Of a DNA stretch of 64,000 bases, positions 25,611 to 33,939 are shown one piece after another (position 1 is the first letter of the stretch; each line of letters begins with the position of its first letter). Both the position numbers and the translations under genes were made by a program. Below the pieces are notes generated by a model. That model was given only the letters and a program-made list of their open reading frames with translations, was not told the DNA's origin and made no database searches. The stretch is from JAPLJU01 sp964547985 (GTDB lineage Bacteria; Desulfobacterota; Syntrophia; Syntrophales; UBA2192), in contig CAZJPV010000006.1 of assembly GCA_964547985.1 (NCBI GenBank), positions 1 through 64,000 on the forward strand, given 5' to 3'.

Positions 25611-28013
25611 ATGGGGGTGAGCGAGCAAACCAAGATTCATGAAGTCGCTGGTTTAAACGACCCAGTCAAATCCATGTTACCCAGGTTTAAGAAGGCCTGG
25701 CAATACCTGGTGAAGGTCTGGCTCAACGTGGTCACCGGCGGGCTGGACGAAAACCCGGACATTGAAGTCGCCCGCAGGATCATCGTCGTCAACTTTTTCG
25801 CCATCACCGGTGTCCTCGCGCTGATCACCCTGGGAACCCTCGCCCGTATTCAGCAGAACTTCCTTCTTTCATGGCTGGATTACATTGCCGCTGCCGCCCT
25901 TTTCCTGACGGTTCTCTACTTCCGCATAACAAAAAATTTCAAGGCCACCTCGTATTTCGGGATTGGCCTGATCATGCTCCTCTTCTATTACCTGCTCTTC
26001 ACCGGGGGGGTGAATAAGTCAGCCCATGTCTGGTATTTCACTTTTCCCCTGATTGCCACCTTCATCCTCGGCGCGACGGAGGGGTTGATCGCGACGATCA
26101 TCCTTTTTATTCCGGCCCTCATGTTTTTCGGCATCAAGGACCCCCCGAGCATGTTCGCGACGTATTCCATGGATTTCAAACTGCGGTTTATCCCGTCCTT
26201 TCTCGTGATTGCCGTTTTTGCGTATCTCTTCGAAAGCACGAGGGAAAGAGCTCAACAGAAACTGGAGAGGGTCAATGCCGAGTTGAAGAGCACGGTCTCC
26301 GTGTTGAAAGAGACCGACGACAAGCTGCGAAAGGCCGGCGAGGAACTGGAGAGGCGCGTCATCGAACGGACGGAGCAGCTCTACATGGCCATCATGCAGC
26401 TGGAAACTGAAATGGCGGAGCGCAAACGGTCCGAGGAAGCCCTGAGAGAAAGCGAAGGGAAGCTGAACGCCATCCTTTATTCCATCAGCGACTACATGGT
26501 CATGGTGGATCGGGATTTGAAGATTATCTGGAGCAACGAGAAGGCGAAGGAAGCATTCAACATCGGCTGCGACGGGGGGAAATGTTACGAGGTTTTGTGC
26601 GGCAGGGACCGGCCCTGCGGGACAGAACCCTGTTATGCGGTCAAGACGTTCCAGGACGGAGACATCCACGAGGACGAGGCCATCCTGATCAACCGGATGG
26701 GTCAGGTTCTCGATTGCCACTGCGTTGCGAACGTGGCCTTGAGGGATGGCGAGGACAGGCCTTTAGCCGTCTTGAAGGTTCTGCGGGACATCACGGAAAA
26801 GAAGCAAACGGAGCGCGAAAAGAAGGCCCTGGAGGAGAGGCTCAGACGTTCGGAGAAGATGGAGGCGATCGGGACCCTCGCCGGGGGTGTGGCCCATGAT
26901 CTCAATAACATCCTGGGCGCCATCGTCGGTTATCCCGAATTGCTCCTGATGGAATTACCGGAAGTGAGCCCCCTGAGAAAAGGCATTTCGGCCATCCAGA
27001 AGTCGGGCGAGAAAGCCGCGGCCATTGTCCAGGATATGTTGACCCTCGCGAGAAGGGGTGTGGCGGTGATGGAGCCGGTCAGCTTCAACGACATCATCCG
27101 GGACTACCTGCGGAGCCCCGAACTTGAAAAATTGAGGTCCTTCCATCCCAACATCAAGATTGAAGGTCACCTCGACGAAGAGCTCCTCCCCATGGTCGGC
27201 TCGCCGGTGCATCTATCCAAGATCGTGATGAATCTTGTTTCGAATGCCGCCGAGGCCATGCCGCGGGGAGGAATGATCAAAATTGAAACTACGAACCAAT
27301 ATGTGGACACCTCCATTCAGGGGTATGACCAGGTTTCCGAAGGTGAATACATCGTCATCAAAATCACCGACACGGGTATCGGCATCGCACCGAAGGACAT
27401 CAGCAAGATATTTGAACCCTTCTACACGAAGAAGGTGATGGGAAGGAGCGGCACGGGCCTGGGCATGGCCGTCGTCTGGGGAACCGTGAAAGACCACAGC
27501 GGCTACATCGACATCCAGAGTGAAGAAGGCAGGGGCACCACCATCACCATCTACTTCCCCGTCAACCGGCAGGCGGCGAGCAAGGAGGAGAGAAAGATTT
27601 ATATCGAAAATTTCATGGCCCAGGGGGAGACCGTGCTGGTTGTCGATGACGTGGCAGAACAGAGGGAAATTGCATCCGTCATGTTGAAGAAGCTGGGCTA
27701 CAACATCAGCGCCATGTCCAGCGGGGAGGAAGCCGTAGAATACCTGAGAGACAACTCCGCGAATCTTGTGATCCTGGACATGATCATGGATCCCGGCATC
27801 GACGGCCTCGAGGCGTATAGACAAATTACCGAGCGACACCCGGACCAGAAGGCGATTATCGTCAGCGGATTTGCTGAAACAGAACGGGTCAAGGAGGCCC
27901 AGCGATTGGGCGCGGGGCAGTATATCAAGAAGCCTTACACGTTGGAGAAGATTGCCGTTGCCGTGAGGACGGAACTGGATAATGGAGCACACCAGCCCGT
28001 CAAAGCTGCTTGA
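25611..28013 (+). CDS. Membrane hybrid histidine kinase with PAS and receiver domains
   Basis: Encodes 800 aa. About six hydrophobic segments (60-210) make the membrane sensor. A coiled-coil follows (about 215-285), then a PAS domain (about 285-400) with six cysteines in the DGGKCYEVLCGRDRPCGTE / PCYAV / DCHCVAN stretches. The HisKA domain has the phospho-acceptor His429 in GGVAHDLNNILG, and the HATPase domain has NLVSNAAEAM and GTGLGMAVVWG. A C-terminal receiver carries Asp723 (LVILDMIMD) and a late Lys (IKKPYT). It probably autophosphorylates and passes phosphate to its own receiver or an unlinked regulator. AAGGGGGG precedes the ATG. No response regulator with an output domain is adjacent. 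Confidence 0.93.
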   Translation: MGVSEQTKIHEVAGLNDPVKSMLPRFKKAWQYLVKVWLNVVTGGLDENPDIEVARRIIVVNFFAITGVLALITLGTLARIQQNFLLSWLDYIAAAALFLTVLYFRITKNFKATSYFGIGLIMLLFYYLLFTGGVNKSAHVWYFTFPLIATFILGATEGLIATIILFIPALMFFGIKDPPSMFATYSMDFKLRFIPSFLVIAVFAYLFESTRERAQQKLERVNAELKSTVSVLKETDDKLRKAGEELERRVIERTEQLYMAIMQLETEMAERKRSEEALRESEGKLNAILYSISDYMVMVDRDLKIIWSNEKAKEAFNIGCDGGKCYEVLCGRDRPCGTEPCYAVKTFQDGDIHEDEAILINRMGQVLDCHCVANVALRDGEDRPLAVLKVLRDITEKKQTEREKKALEERLRRSEKMEAIGTLAGGVAHDLNNILGAIVGYPELLLMELPEVSPLRKGISAIQKSGEKAAAIVQDMLTLARRGVAVMEPVSFNDIIRDYLRSPELEKLRSFHPNIKIEGHLDEELLPMVGSPVHLSKIVMNLVSNAAEAMPRGGMIKIETTNQYVDTSIQGYDQVSEGEYIVIKITDTGIGIAPKDISKIFEPFYTKKVMGRSGTGLGMAVVWGTVKDHSGYIDIQSEEGRGTTITIYFPVNRQAASKEERKIYIENFMAQGETVLVVDDVAEQREIASVMLKKLGYNISAMSSGEEAVEYLRDNSANLVILDMIMDPGIDGLEAYRQITERHPDQKAIIVSGFAETERVKEAQRLGAGQYIKKPYTLEKIAVAVRTELDNGAHQPVKAA

Positions 28014-28085
28014 AATCTTGCACCTCTAAAGGACCGGAAGTGCCTTTGATCGAAAGTTCGCTAATACACTGAGGGAGAAGTCTCT

Positions 28086-28595
28086 ATGGGGAAAAGGGAA
28101 ATTCTGACGAAAGCTGAAATCCACCACTTCGGCGTCGAGATTGTCCACAGCCAGATGCAGCGTGACGGGTTCGAAATTCTGGGCGTAAACCCTTCGATGA
28201 CGGTGACCCCGCAGATCGTCGCCCGGGAAAAAGGCCAGTTGTGCTTCGTCATCGTCCGGACGGATTTTTACCCGAACCGGGGGAGCCTGGCCAGTGAACA
28301 GGAATTCTTTTACAACCTGGAACACGCCGAGAAAAACAACGCCCTGTGTTATTTCGCCGGTGTCAGGCTCTGCAATGCGGCCGCGGCGGATACGGGTGAT
28401 GAAGAGGGGATGAGCCTTCCGGTCAAGGGTGCTGATTTTTACGTGGAATATGAAGGCCTGAAGATCATGACAACGCTGGACCGGATGCAGGTAAGGGATG
28501 GTCAGGGTGTGATACCCGCGAACGAGGCGGAAGTCAAACCGACACCGAAGAGTAACATCTCAGATGCGATCAGGAGTGCTGCCTCTCAGAAATGA
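28086..28595 (+). CDS. Conserved-looking hypothetical protein
   Basis: Encodes 169 aa with no signal peptide or membrane segment. A strand-rich core has FGVEIVHSQMQRDGFEI, QIVAREKGQLCFVIVRTDFYP and ALCYFAGVRLCNA; the C-terminal 25 residues look disordered. The alternating strands around REKGQLCFVIVR recall restriction-endonuclease-like folds, but the usual lysine is missing, so I do not assign a function. It starts 72 nt after the kinase with GGGAG upstream and may be co-transcribed with it. Confidence 0.7.
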   Translation: MGKREILTKAEIHHFGVEIVHSQMQRDGFEILGVNPSMTVTPQIVAREKGQLCFVIVRTDFYPNRGSLASEQEFFYNLEHAEKNNALCYFAGVRLCNAAAADTGDEEGMSLPVKGADFYVEYEGLKIMTTLDRMQVRDGQGVIPANEAEVKPTPKSNISDAIRSAASQK

Positions 28596-28608
28596 TCGAG
28601 GAAAGATG

Positions 28609-29604
28609 TTAACTACATTCTTCAACCAGGATCGCAAAAAACCCAAGCTCTTTTGATTTCCGGTTGAATTCCTCCTGCTGAAGGTCGGCGTGGCCTGTTT
28701 CGGCGACGACCATGGATTCCTGGACGCATCCCGGGATCCAGTAGTCCCTGTACCCGGGCAGTGGAGGCTTGAAGGTTACCCCGGGACGACCGACTGCAAC
28801 CTTGTAAAATTTGTTTCCATTCGGCGGAACGGTGATCCGGGGATGCGCGTCATCCACGAGGATCGCCGATTTTTTCAGGTTCTCGTAATAAGGGACCGCA
28901 TCGTTGCCCCTGGGCGTCTGAACCACAACCAGGTCTGCCGTTCTCAGCATGTCAAAATCGATATTGTCGATGATCACCCGTCCATCTATCTTGTGTATTT
29001 TTATCCCCCTCGCGTTATAACCCAGGCCGCAGAGGTTCTGGATGATCGCCTCCCCTATTTCACCGACCCCGAGTATGGCGACGGTTGTCAGTTCCCTCTG
29101 GAGTTGGTGTTTCTCGGAGATCTTCTCGACGGTCTCCACGACAGCGAAAACCCTGCCCCTCAGGCCGTATACAAAAGGCTCCTGGTAGGTGTAGTGGGAT
29201 TTGAAGTATCGCGGTCCCTGGCCCGCGATCGCGATGGTTTTCGCCCCCGTGACCTTTCGGGCGAATTCCAGGCGTCTCATGATTTTCCCCACGAGCTTTT
29301 TGTCGGCCTTGATCTGCTCAATCGTGTTCGGCAATGCGAGGACCAGTCCGCGGCCGTATCCGTTCCCGCTGGTGATGACGCCGGCGATGAAGGGTTTTCC
29401 CGAGATGTATTTGGTGAGCACTTTCCTGCAGCCGGGAAGAGCGTATCCCTCCAGGTCCTGGACGGAGCCTGGATATATCGTGAAGAGGGTGTTGATTTTA
29501 AACGTCCGGCTGACCGCGAGGAAGATGAAGATGGGCCATCGCAGCATCATGGACAGGAAAGCAAGGAACTGCCTTTTGAGGTTTCTCTGGTAGATGGAGA
29601 CCAC
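28609..29604 (-). CDS. Rossmann-fold protein resembling acyl-ACP reductase
   Basis: Encodes 331 aa. After an N-terminal hydrophobic segment, a block ARKVTGAKTIAIAGQGP is followed by FVYGLRGRVFAVVETVEK, the NAD(P) motif VAILGVGEIGEAI near 175-185, then DLVVVQTPRG and AILVDDAHPR. Near the end lies GCVQESMVVAETG with Cys293. This order and spacing recall long-chain acyl-ACP/acyl-CoA reductases of the cyanobacterial AAR type, whose catalytic Cys294 sits in an ACFAEAML segment. If correct it would make fatty aldehydes from acyl thioesters. Similarity is distant and judged by eye. It converges on the preceding gene with 13 nt between stops; no Shine-Dalgarno is evident. Confidence 0.65.
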   Translation of the reverse strand: MVSIYQRNLKRQFLAFLSMMLRWPIFIFLAVSRTFKINTLFTIYPGSVQDLEGYALPGCRKVLTKYISGKPFIAGVITSGNGYGRGLVLALPNTIEQIKADKKLVGKIMRRLEFARKVTGAKTIAIAGQGPRYFKSHYTYQEPFVYGLRGRVFAVVETVEKISEKHQLQRELTTVAILGVGEIGEAIIQNLCGLGYNARGIKIHKIDGRVIIDNIDFDMLRTADLVVVQTPRGNDAVPYYENLKKSAILVDDAHPRITVPPNGNKFYKVAVGRPGVTFKPPLPGYRDYWIPGCVQESMVVAETGHADLQQEEFNRKSKELGFFAILVEECS

Positions 29605-29846
29605 CCCCCTTAAGAAACGCTTGACCTCAGATTGGCAGGAAAAGGAGGGGCAAAGGGTATGAACAAAGAAGTCAATGCGTGAAGGACACGCTATTCGAGC
29701 CCACCCTCCTCCAAGGTCTTTATTTCTTTCAGAATTATATCTGATTTGTCAAGACTTTTTTATGGGGGGTCATTTTTTAGTTTCAATGGTTGCATCTGTG
29801 AGGGGGGTGAAAAAGGATCACCGGGAGAACTTCCACCGCTTTGTGT
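29605..29846. other. Intergenic stretch without a recognised gene
   Basis: Upstream of the AAR-like gene and beyond the terminator of the coiled-coil gene. A promoter for the minus-strand gene should lie here; AT-rich DNA at 29715-29790 is a likely place, but no strong -35/-10 pair was found. Confidence 0.35.
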
Positions 29847-29878
29847 AAAAAAACCGCGCCATAGGGCGCGGTTTTTTT
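29847..29878 (-). terminator. Bidirectional-looking Rho-independent terminator
   Basis: Seven A (29847-29853), CCGCGCC (29854-29860), loop ATAG, GGCGCGG (29865-29871), seven T (29872-29878). It lies 40 nt after the minus-strand stop at 29919 and can act on both strands. Confidence 0.9.
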
Positions 29879-29918
29879 GCTGGCTATGCTTTCTCTGCTA
29901 AAGCCCTGTAAGCCTTGC

Positions 29919-31601
29919 CTAGAGCCGCTTTCCGTATTTCTTCAGGTGCGCCTCCCGGGCCTGTTTCATCCAGTTTTCCCGCCTGATGCGATCCTTGAAA
30001 GCGGTGAGCTTTGCTGAAACCCTGTCGATATCGGCCTTGGACCATTTCGCGATCTGTCGGTACGTCCGGACCCCGAGCCCGTTCAGCGTCCTCTCGATAA
30101 CCGGCCCAATCCCGCTGATCGTCTTCAGGTCGTCCCTGGCTTCGGTTTTTTTCGCCGGCTTCCTGGGCGCTGCGGGTTTTGACGCCCTTTGGGTCCGGGC
30201 CTTCGTTGGACGTCTGAGCTTTTCGATCTCCCTTTTGAGTTTCGTGATCTCCGCTTCCTTCGCGCTCATGGTCGAACGAAGACGGACCTCAAGCGTCTTG
30301 AGCACCTGGTCCTTTTCGATGATCCGGTTCTCGAGAGGCGCGAGCTCAACGACCCGTTGTTTCAACTCCGTGATCAAAGCCTCTTTCTCCCGGGTCGCCG
30401 CCACGTGACTTTTTTCCTGTTCCTGTACCCGCCTGCTTCGATTCTCCAGCTGGAGGAGGGCGGGTTCCAGATCGCCGACACGGTTTTTCAGGGCGGTTAT
30501 TTCCACATCCTTTTCAGTAACGGCTTTCTGCAGGCGGTTGTCCATCTCACCGAGGCGTTTTTTAAACGTTTCGATCTGCTCCTCTTTTTCACGGGTGGCA
30601 GCCTTGAGGCTCATGTCGAGTTTCCTGAGCATGTTGTCTTTGTCTTCGAGCTGTTCCAGCAGGGGTTGGAGCTCGGTGATACGTCTCTCCAGGATCTTGA
30701 TCTGCCCGTCTTTTTCACGGACGGCGGACTCGAGGAGGGCGTCCATCTCTTTGATCCTCCTGTCTTTTTCCCCGATCTGTCCTGCCTGGAGCTCGAGTTC
30801 AGAGACGCGTTTTCTGAGGGTCTGGACCTCCATCTCCTTCTCGCGTGCGGAAGCCGTGTGCAGGGCATCCATCTCCCTCAGCCGGTTGTCTTTATCCTCG
30901 AGTTGGGTCGTGAGCATCTCGAGTTCGCCGACGCGTTTCTTGAATGTTTCAATCGTGCTCTGCTTGTCTCGCACCGCAGACTGCAGGAGGGCGTCCATCT
31001 CTTTGATCCTCTTGTCCTTCTCCTCGAGCTGCAGCTTTGTAAGCTCGAATTCGGCGATCTTTTTCTTGAGACCCGCAACCTCCGACTCCTTTTCGCCGAC
31101 CTCTCGCTGGAAGCGTTCTTCCAGTTCGTGAAGCTTTTTTTCCTTTTCCTGCAGGCGGGCCGGGAAGGATTCGAGGTCGGTGATACGGGTACCGAGCCGG
31201 GCGATCTCGCCATTGCGATCCTTCAACTGTCCGGGGAGAGGCTCCAGCTCCAGGAGTCGCCCCCGAAGCGCCTCAAGTTCCCTTCCGGCTTCGGAGAGTT
31301 TTTTACCTGTAGCGCCCAGTTCCGCCTCCAGTCTGGCCATCGTGCTTGTTTTTGCGACCATCTCGGACTGGACGGCCTGGATCTTTCTGTCCCCCTCCGC
31401 AATCTGCGCTTTGACATCCCCAAGGGAAGACTGAAGGCTCGAGCGCTCGAGTTCAAGGGCGCTTACCTTTTCGCTCCATCGGGACTCGGTCTCGGCCAGT
31501 TCTTTCGACCAGTGCACGTTCCGGAGAAGCCAGGCTGCGACGAAGCCGATCGCTGCGGCCAGAAACAGGCAAAAGAACATTTGCGTGATGATGGTCGTCA
31601 T
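29919..31601 (-). CDS. Membrane-anchored coiled-coil protein with C-terminal helix-hairpin-helix domain
   Basis: Encodes 560 aa. One transmembrane helix (about 8-26), followed by Arg/His/Lys, suggests a cytoplasmic C-terminal side. Residues about 35-470 are continuous heptad-rich coiled coil. At least three near-identical 42-residue units (start RIKEMDALLQSA, RLREMDALHTAS, RIKEMDALLESA) and a fourth diverged unit can be read. A basic Ala/Pro linker follows, then LKTISGIGPVIERTLNGLGV at about 494-513, a helix-hairpin-helix of the COG3743 type (Pol/flap-nuclease-like DNA binding without a visible nuclease site). It starts 3 nt after the OmpA-BON stop with AAAGGAG upstream, so the two form an operon. 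Confidence 0.85.
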   Translation of the reverse strand: MTTIITQMFFCLFLAAAIGFVAAWLLRNVHWSKELAETESRWSEKVSALELERSSLQSSLGDVKAQIAEGDRKIQAVQSEMVAKTSTMARLEAELGATGKKLSEAGRELEALRGRLLELEPLPGQLKDRNGEIARLGTRITDLESFPARLQEKEKKLHELEERFQREVGEKESEVAGLKKKIAEFELTKLQLEEKDKRIKEMDALLQSAVRDKQSTIETFKKRVGELEMLTTQLEDKDNRLREMDALHTASAREKEMEVQTLRKRVSELELQAGQIGEKDRRIKEMDALLESAVREKDGQIKILERRITELQPLLEQLEDKDNMLRKLDMSLKAATREKEEQIETFKKRLGEMDNRLQKAVTEKDVEITALKNRVGDLEPALLQLENRSRRVQEQEKSHVAATREKEALITELKQRVVELAPLENRIIEKDQVLKTLEVRLRSTMSAKEAEITKLKREIEKLRRPTKARTQRASKPAAPRKPAKKTEARDDLKTISGIGPVIERTLNGLGVRTYRQIAKWSKADIDRVSAKLTAFKDRIRRENWMKQAREAHLKKYGKRL

Positions 31602-31604
31602 ACC

Positions 31605-32441
31605 TCATTCTCCTTTCTTGACGTGGAACTCGGTTCGACGGTTAATCTGACGGCCCTCGCGCGTTGCGTTGTCCGCGACGGGGCGGGTTTCACCGTAGCT
31701 GATGGTCGTCAGGCGTTCGGCCCTGACGCCTTTCTCGATGAGATATCTTCGCGCGGCATCGGCGCGTCGTTTGCCGAGGGAGAGATTATAATCCGCAGGA
31801 CCCATCGAACAGGTGTGACCGGAAATTTCAACGGGAACGCCCGGTATGCCGTTGATGATGACGGCGACCTCATCGAGGATTTTTATGCCCTGCGGCGTCA
31901 TCACCGCGGCGTTAAAGTTGAACCTCGAGATCTTGCCTGTGAGCTTTTGATCGAGCGCTTCAACGGTACCTGCGGGCGCCTTGACAGGGGCGGCAGGTGC
32001 TGCGGGGGCGGGTGCGGCAGCCACGACAGCCCCTTTTCCTACGATAAGCCCGTCCTGGACCTTGAGGCCCCGGGAGGCCCCGGCAACATGGCGCAGGACC
32101 TTATTTTTCACCTTCTGGCTTGTGACGTTGCCGCTGACTCTGACGGCGTCTTTGTCAATCTCGATCCTTGCGTTTTGGACATCGCGGGCGGCGGACGTGA
32201 TGAGCGAGGGAGCCGCCTTCATCCAGGGTTCCCGGGCGACGGAGCTGTCAAGCCTGACCCTGTCAACCACATTGGCCCTGCCATATACCCTGACGGCCTG
32301 GCCGGTGATTCTGGATTTTGTGTCATCGTCGGGCAGGATTCCGGTCAGGGTTGCCGTTCCTCCCTCGACGTTGAGGGTTAGAGAGGGTTTTTCAGGCGTC
32401 TTCGCCGCTTGCTGTGGCGGACCCAGAAGTGCAAGCCTCAC
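31605..32441 (-). CDS. BON-domain OmpA-family protein, signal peptide cut off by TGA
   Basis: Encodes 278 aa from a GTG at 32441. Two BON-like repeats come first (LTLNVEGGTATLTGILPDD and ARIEIDKDAVRVSGNVTS). An Ala/Pro linker (about 135-155) and an OmpA C-terminal domain follow (about 165-278, VEISGHTCSMGPADYNLSLG, RRADAARRYLIEKGV). The product should bind peptidoglycan in the periplasm. However, this reading frame has no signal peptide: the export signal lies upstream in the same frame, behind an in-frame TGA (32463-32465). The GTG has no ribosome site. The intact ancestral gene therefore probably ran 32525-31605. It is co-transcribed with the coiled-coil HhH gene. Confidence 0.8.
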   Translation of the reverse strand: MRLALLGPPQQAAKTPEKPSLTLNVEGGTATLTGILPDDDTKSRITGQAVRVYGRANVVDRVRLDSSVAREPWMKAAPSLITSAARDVQNARIEIDKDAVRVSGNVTSQKVKNKVLRHVAGASRGLKVQDGLIVGKGAVVAAAPAPAAPAAPVKAPAGTVEALDQKLTGKISRFNFNAAVMTPQGIKILDEVAVIINGIPGVPVEISGHTCSMGPADYNLSLGKRRADAARRYLIEKGVRAERLTTISYGETRPVADNATREGRQINRRTEFHVKKGE

Positions 32442-32462
32442 GGGCTCGGCCCAGTAGGATAT

Positions 32463-32525
32463 TCACAATAGACAGAGAGTGGCAAAGGCGATGAGTCCGG
32501 CGGAGATGATACCCGATCTTTTCAT
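32463..32525 (-). pseudogene. Detached signal-peptide part of the OmpA-BON gene (in-frame TGA)
   Basis: AAAGGAGGG stands 5 nt before an ATG at 32525. The frame reads MKRSGIISAGLIAFATLCLL and then TGA. The same frame continues without another stop (ISYWAEPVRLALLG) into the OmpA-BON protein. The best ribosome site of the locus thus belongs to a 20-codon signal peptide. A nonsense mutation, sequencing error or TGA read-through would each explain it. Confidence 0.7.
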
Positions 32526-32606
32526 GGAACTCCCTCCTTTCGGGGGCTGCGGGTCAATTGATGAAAAGAAGGATAAACTAAGGACCTGCCGATTTATGTA
32601 TACTCT

Positions 32607-32635
32607 TTTTTATCTCAATAAGTTAAGGGGGTCAA
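32607..32635 (-). promoter_or_regulatory. Candidate promoter of the OmpA-BON / coiled-coil operon
   Basis: On the minus strand TTGACC (32630-32635), a 17-nt spacer and TAAAAA (32607-32612), followed by GAGTATACAT. The start point would lie about 75 nt before the ATG at 32525. The rest of 32636-33040 has no recognised gene. Confidence 0.5.
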
Positions 32636-33040
32636 GTGTCGAAATGTATGTTTTGTGAAAAAAGCCGGGGAAACTGTCCTGGAAAGGCCCTTGCGGGATG
32701 TCATTTTTAATCAGGACTTGCATTCTTGCCCATTCCGTCGTAATGCTAATCCTCAAAACATCTGCGCTTGTAAAAAGAATTTTCTGAGAGAAAAGTGACC
32801 GCAGTCCTCGTCCCGGCCGCAGTCACCATCGGCATTCTGAGACGGTCATTTTATCTTTATGGGTGACGGCCTCGGGGTCCTGGGGGGGCAAAGAGGTATT
32901 TCAAGAACACCTCGAGCTACGCCCGCGGCGAAACATATTTCAGACGGCTTTCTCAATCCGGCCCTGTTTTGTGCGGTTTCAGGAACCTTATCAAAAAAAC
33001 GGGTCGTGTGACGAACGGGGAGGGTTGACGCCCCGGTTTT

Positions 33041-33904
33041 ATGGCAGGAGGGGACATCTTGCGCAGGCTGCCCGAGGATCAGTTTGTCCAGGCGGGGCGT
33101 TTCAAAGTCCGCTACCTGACGGCCGGGGCGGTGGAGTCGCCCGTGATACTTCTTCACGGCCTCGGCGCATCCAGTGAGATATGGATGCACAACATCGAGT
33201 CTCTGGCTCTGCGGTACCGGGTCTATGTTCCCGATCTCATCGGCTTCGGCAAGTCCGAAAGGCCGGCGACCCCCCTCACGCCTTACGGCTACACCCAATT
33301 CATTTACGATTTCATGAATGCCCTTGGCATCGGGAAAGCTAGCTTTGTCGGTTCGTCTTTCGGGGGAGGAATTGCGCTTCTCGCAGCCATCATGTTTCCT
33401 GAAAAAGTCGAAAAGCTCGTCGTCGTCGGAAGTGCGGGTTTCGGCCGGGAAATCATCTGGACGCTCAGGGCCATGTCTCTACCCGTCATCGGGGAAATCC
33501 TTTCATACCCGAGCCGGCCGGGTGTCAGGACCTTCTTCAGGCAGGCCGTTCACAATCCCGCCGTGATCACCTCGAGTTTCGTGGATCTTTACTATACCTT
33601 CTTCACGAGTCCCGGTTTTCGGCAATACCTCCTGAAGCTCGTCCGCATGATGGTTGACATTCACGGTGCGAAAGCCGAAGTTGTGGGACCCGTCATCTGG
33701 AATCTCCGCGATATCCATCAACCCACACTCATACTGTGGGGGGACCGGGATCGTGTTGTTCCTGTCCAACAGGCCTATTATGGCAAGAAGAGGATCAGGG
33801 GGTCCGAGCTGCACATTTTCAAGGACTGCGGACACATCCCCTACTATGAAAAGCCGGAGGAGTTTAACAAACTCACGCGCGAGTTCCTTTCAAATTCATC
33901 ATGA
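33041..33904 (+). CDS. Alpha/beta-fold hydrolase
   Basis: Encodes 287 aa. It has the oxyanion-type HGLGASSEIW near residue 45, the nucleophile elbow GSSFGGG with Ser106, an acid in LILWGDRDRVVP and the base in CGHIPYYEKPE. This is a complete catalytic triad of the esterase/C-C hydrolase group. The middle cap region carries several aromatic residues and may bind a hydrophobic substrate. Start is ambiguous: the ATG at 33041 has no ribosome site, while a TTG at 33059 lies 5 nt after GGAGGGG. The lipid-kinase-family gene follows 35 nt downstream. Confidence 0.88.
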   Translation: MAGGDILRRLPEDQFVQAGRFKVRYLTAGAVESPVILLHGLGASSEIWMHNIESLALRYRVYVPDLIGFGKSERPATPLTPYGYTQFIYDFMNALGIGKASFVGSSFGGGIALLAAIMFPEKVEKLVVVGSAGFGREIIWTLRAMSLPVIGEILSYPSRPGVRTFFRQAVHNPAVITSSFVDLYYTFFTSPGFRQYLLKLVRMMVDIHGAKAEVVGPVIWNLRDIHQPTLILWGDRDRVVPVQQAYYGKKRIRGSELHIFKDCGHIPYYEKPEEFNKLTREFLSNSS

Positions 33905-33939
33905 TTTCTTTGCCCATAGATAACCGGGTGGTGTGAGGC

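Noticed and set aside
30189..32381. 730-codon open frame on the + strand
   Set aside because: Antisense to the coiled-coil and OmpA-BON genes. Its Leu/Phe/Glu-rich repeats mirror the coiled-coil codons.
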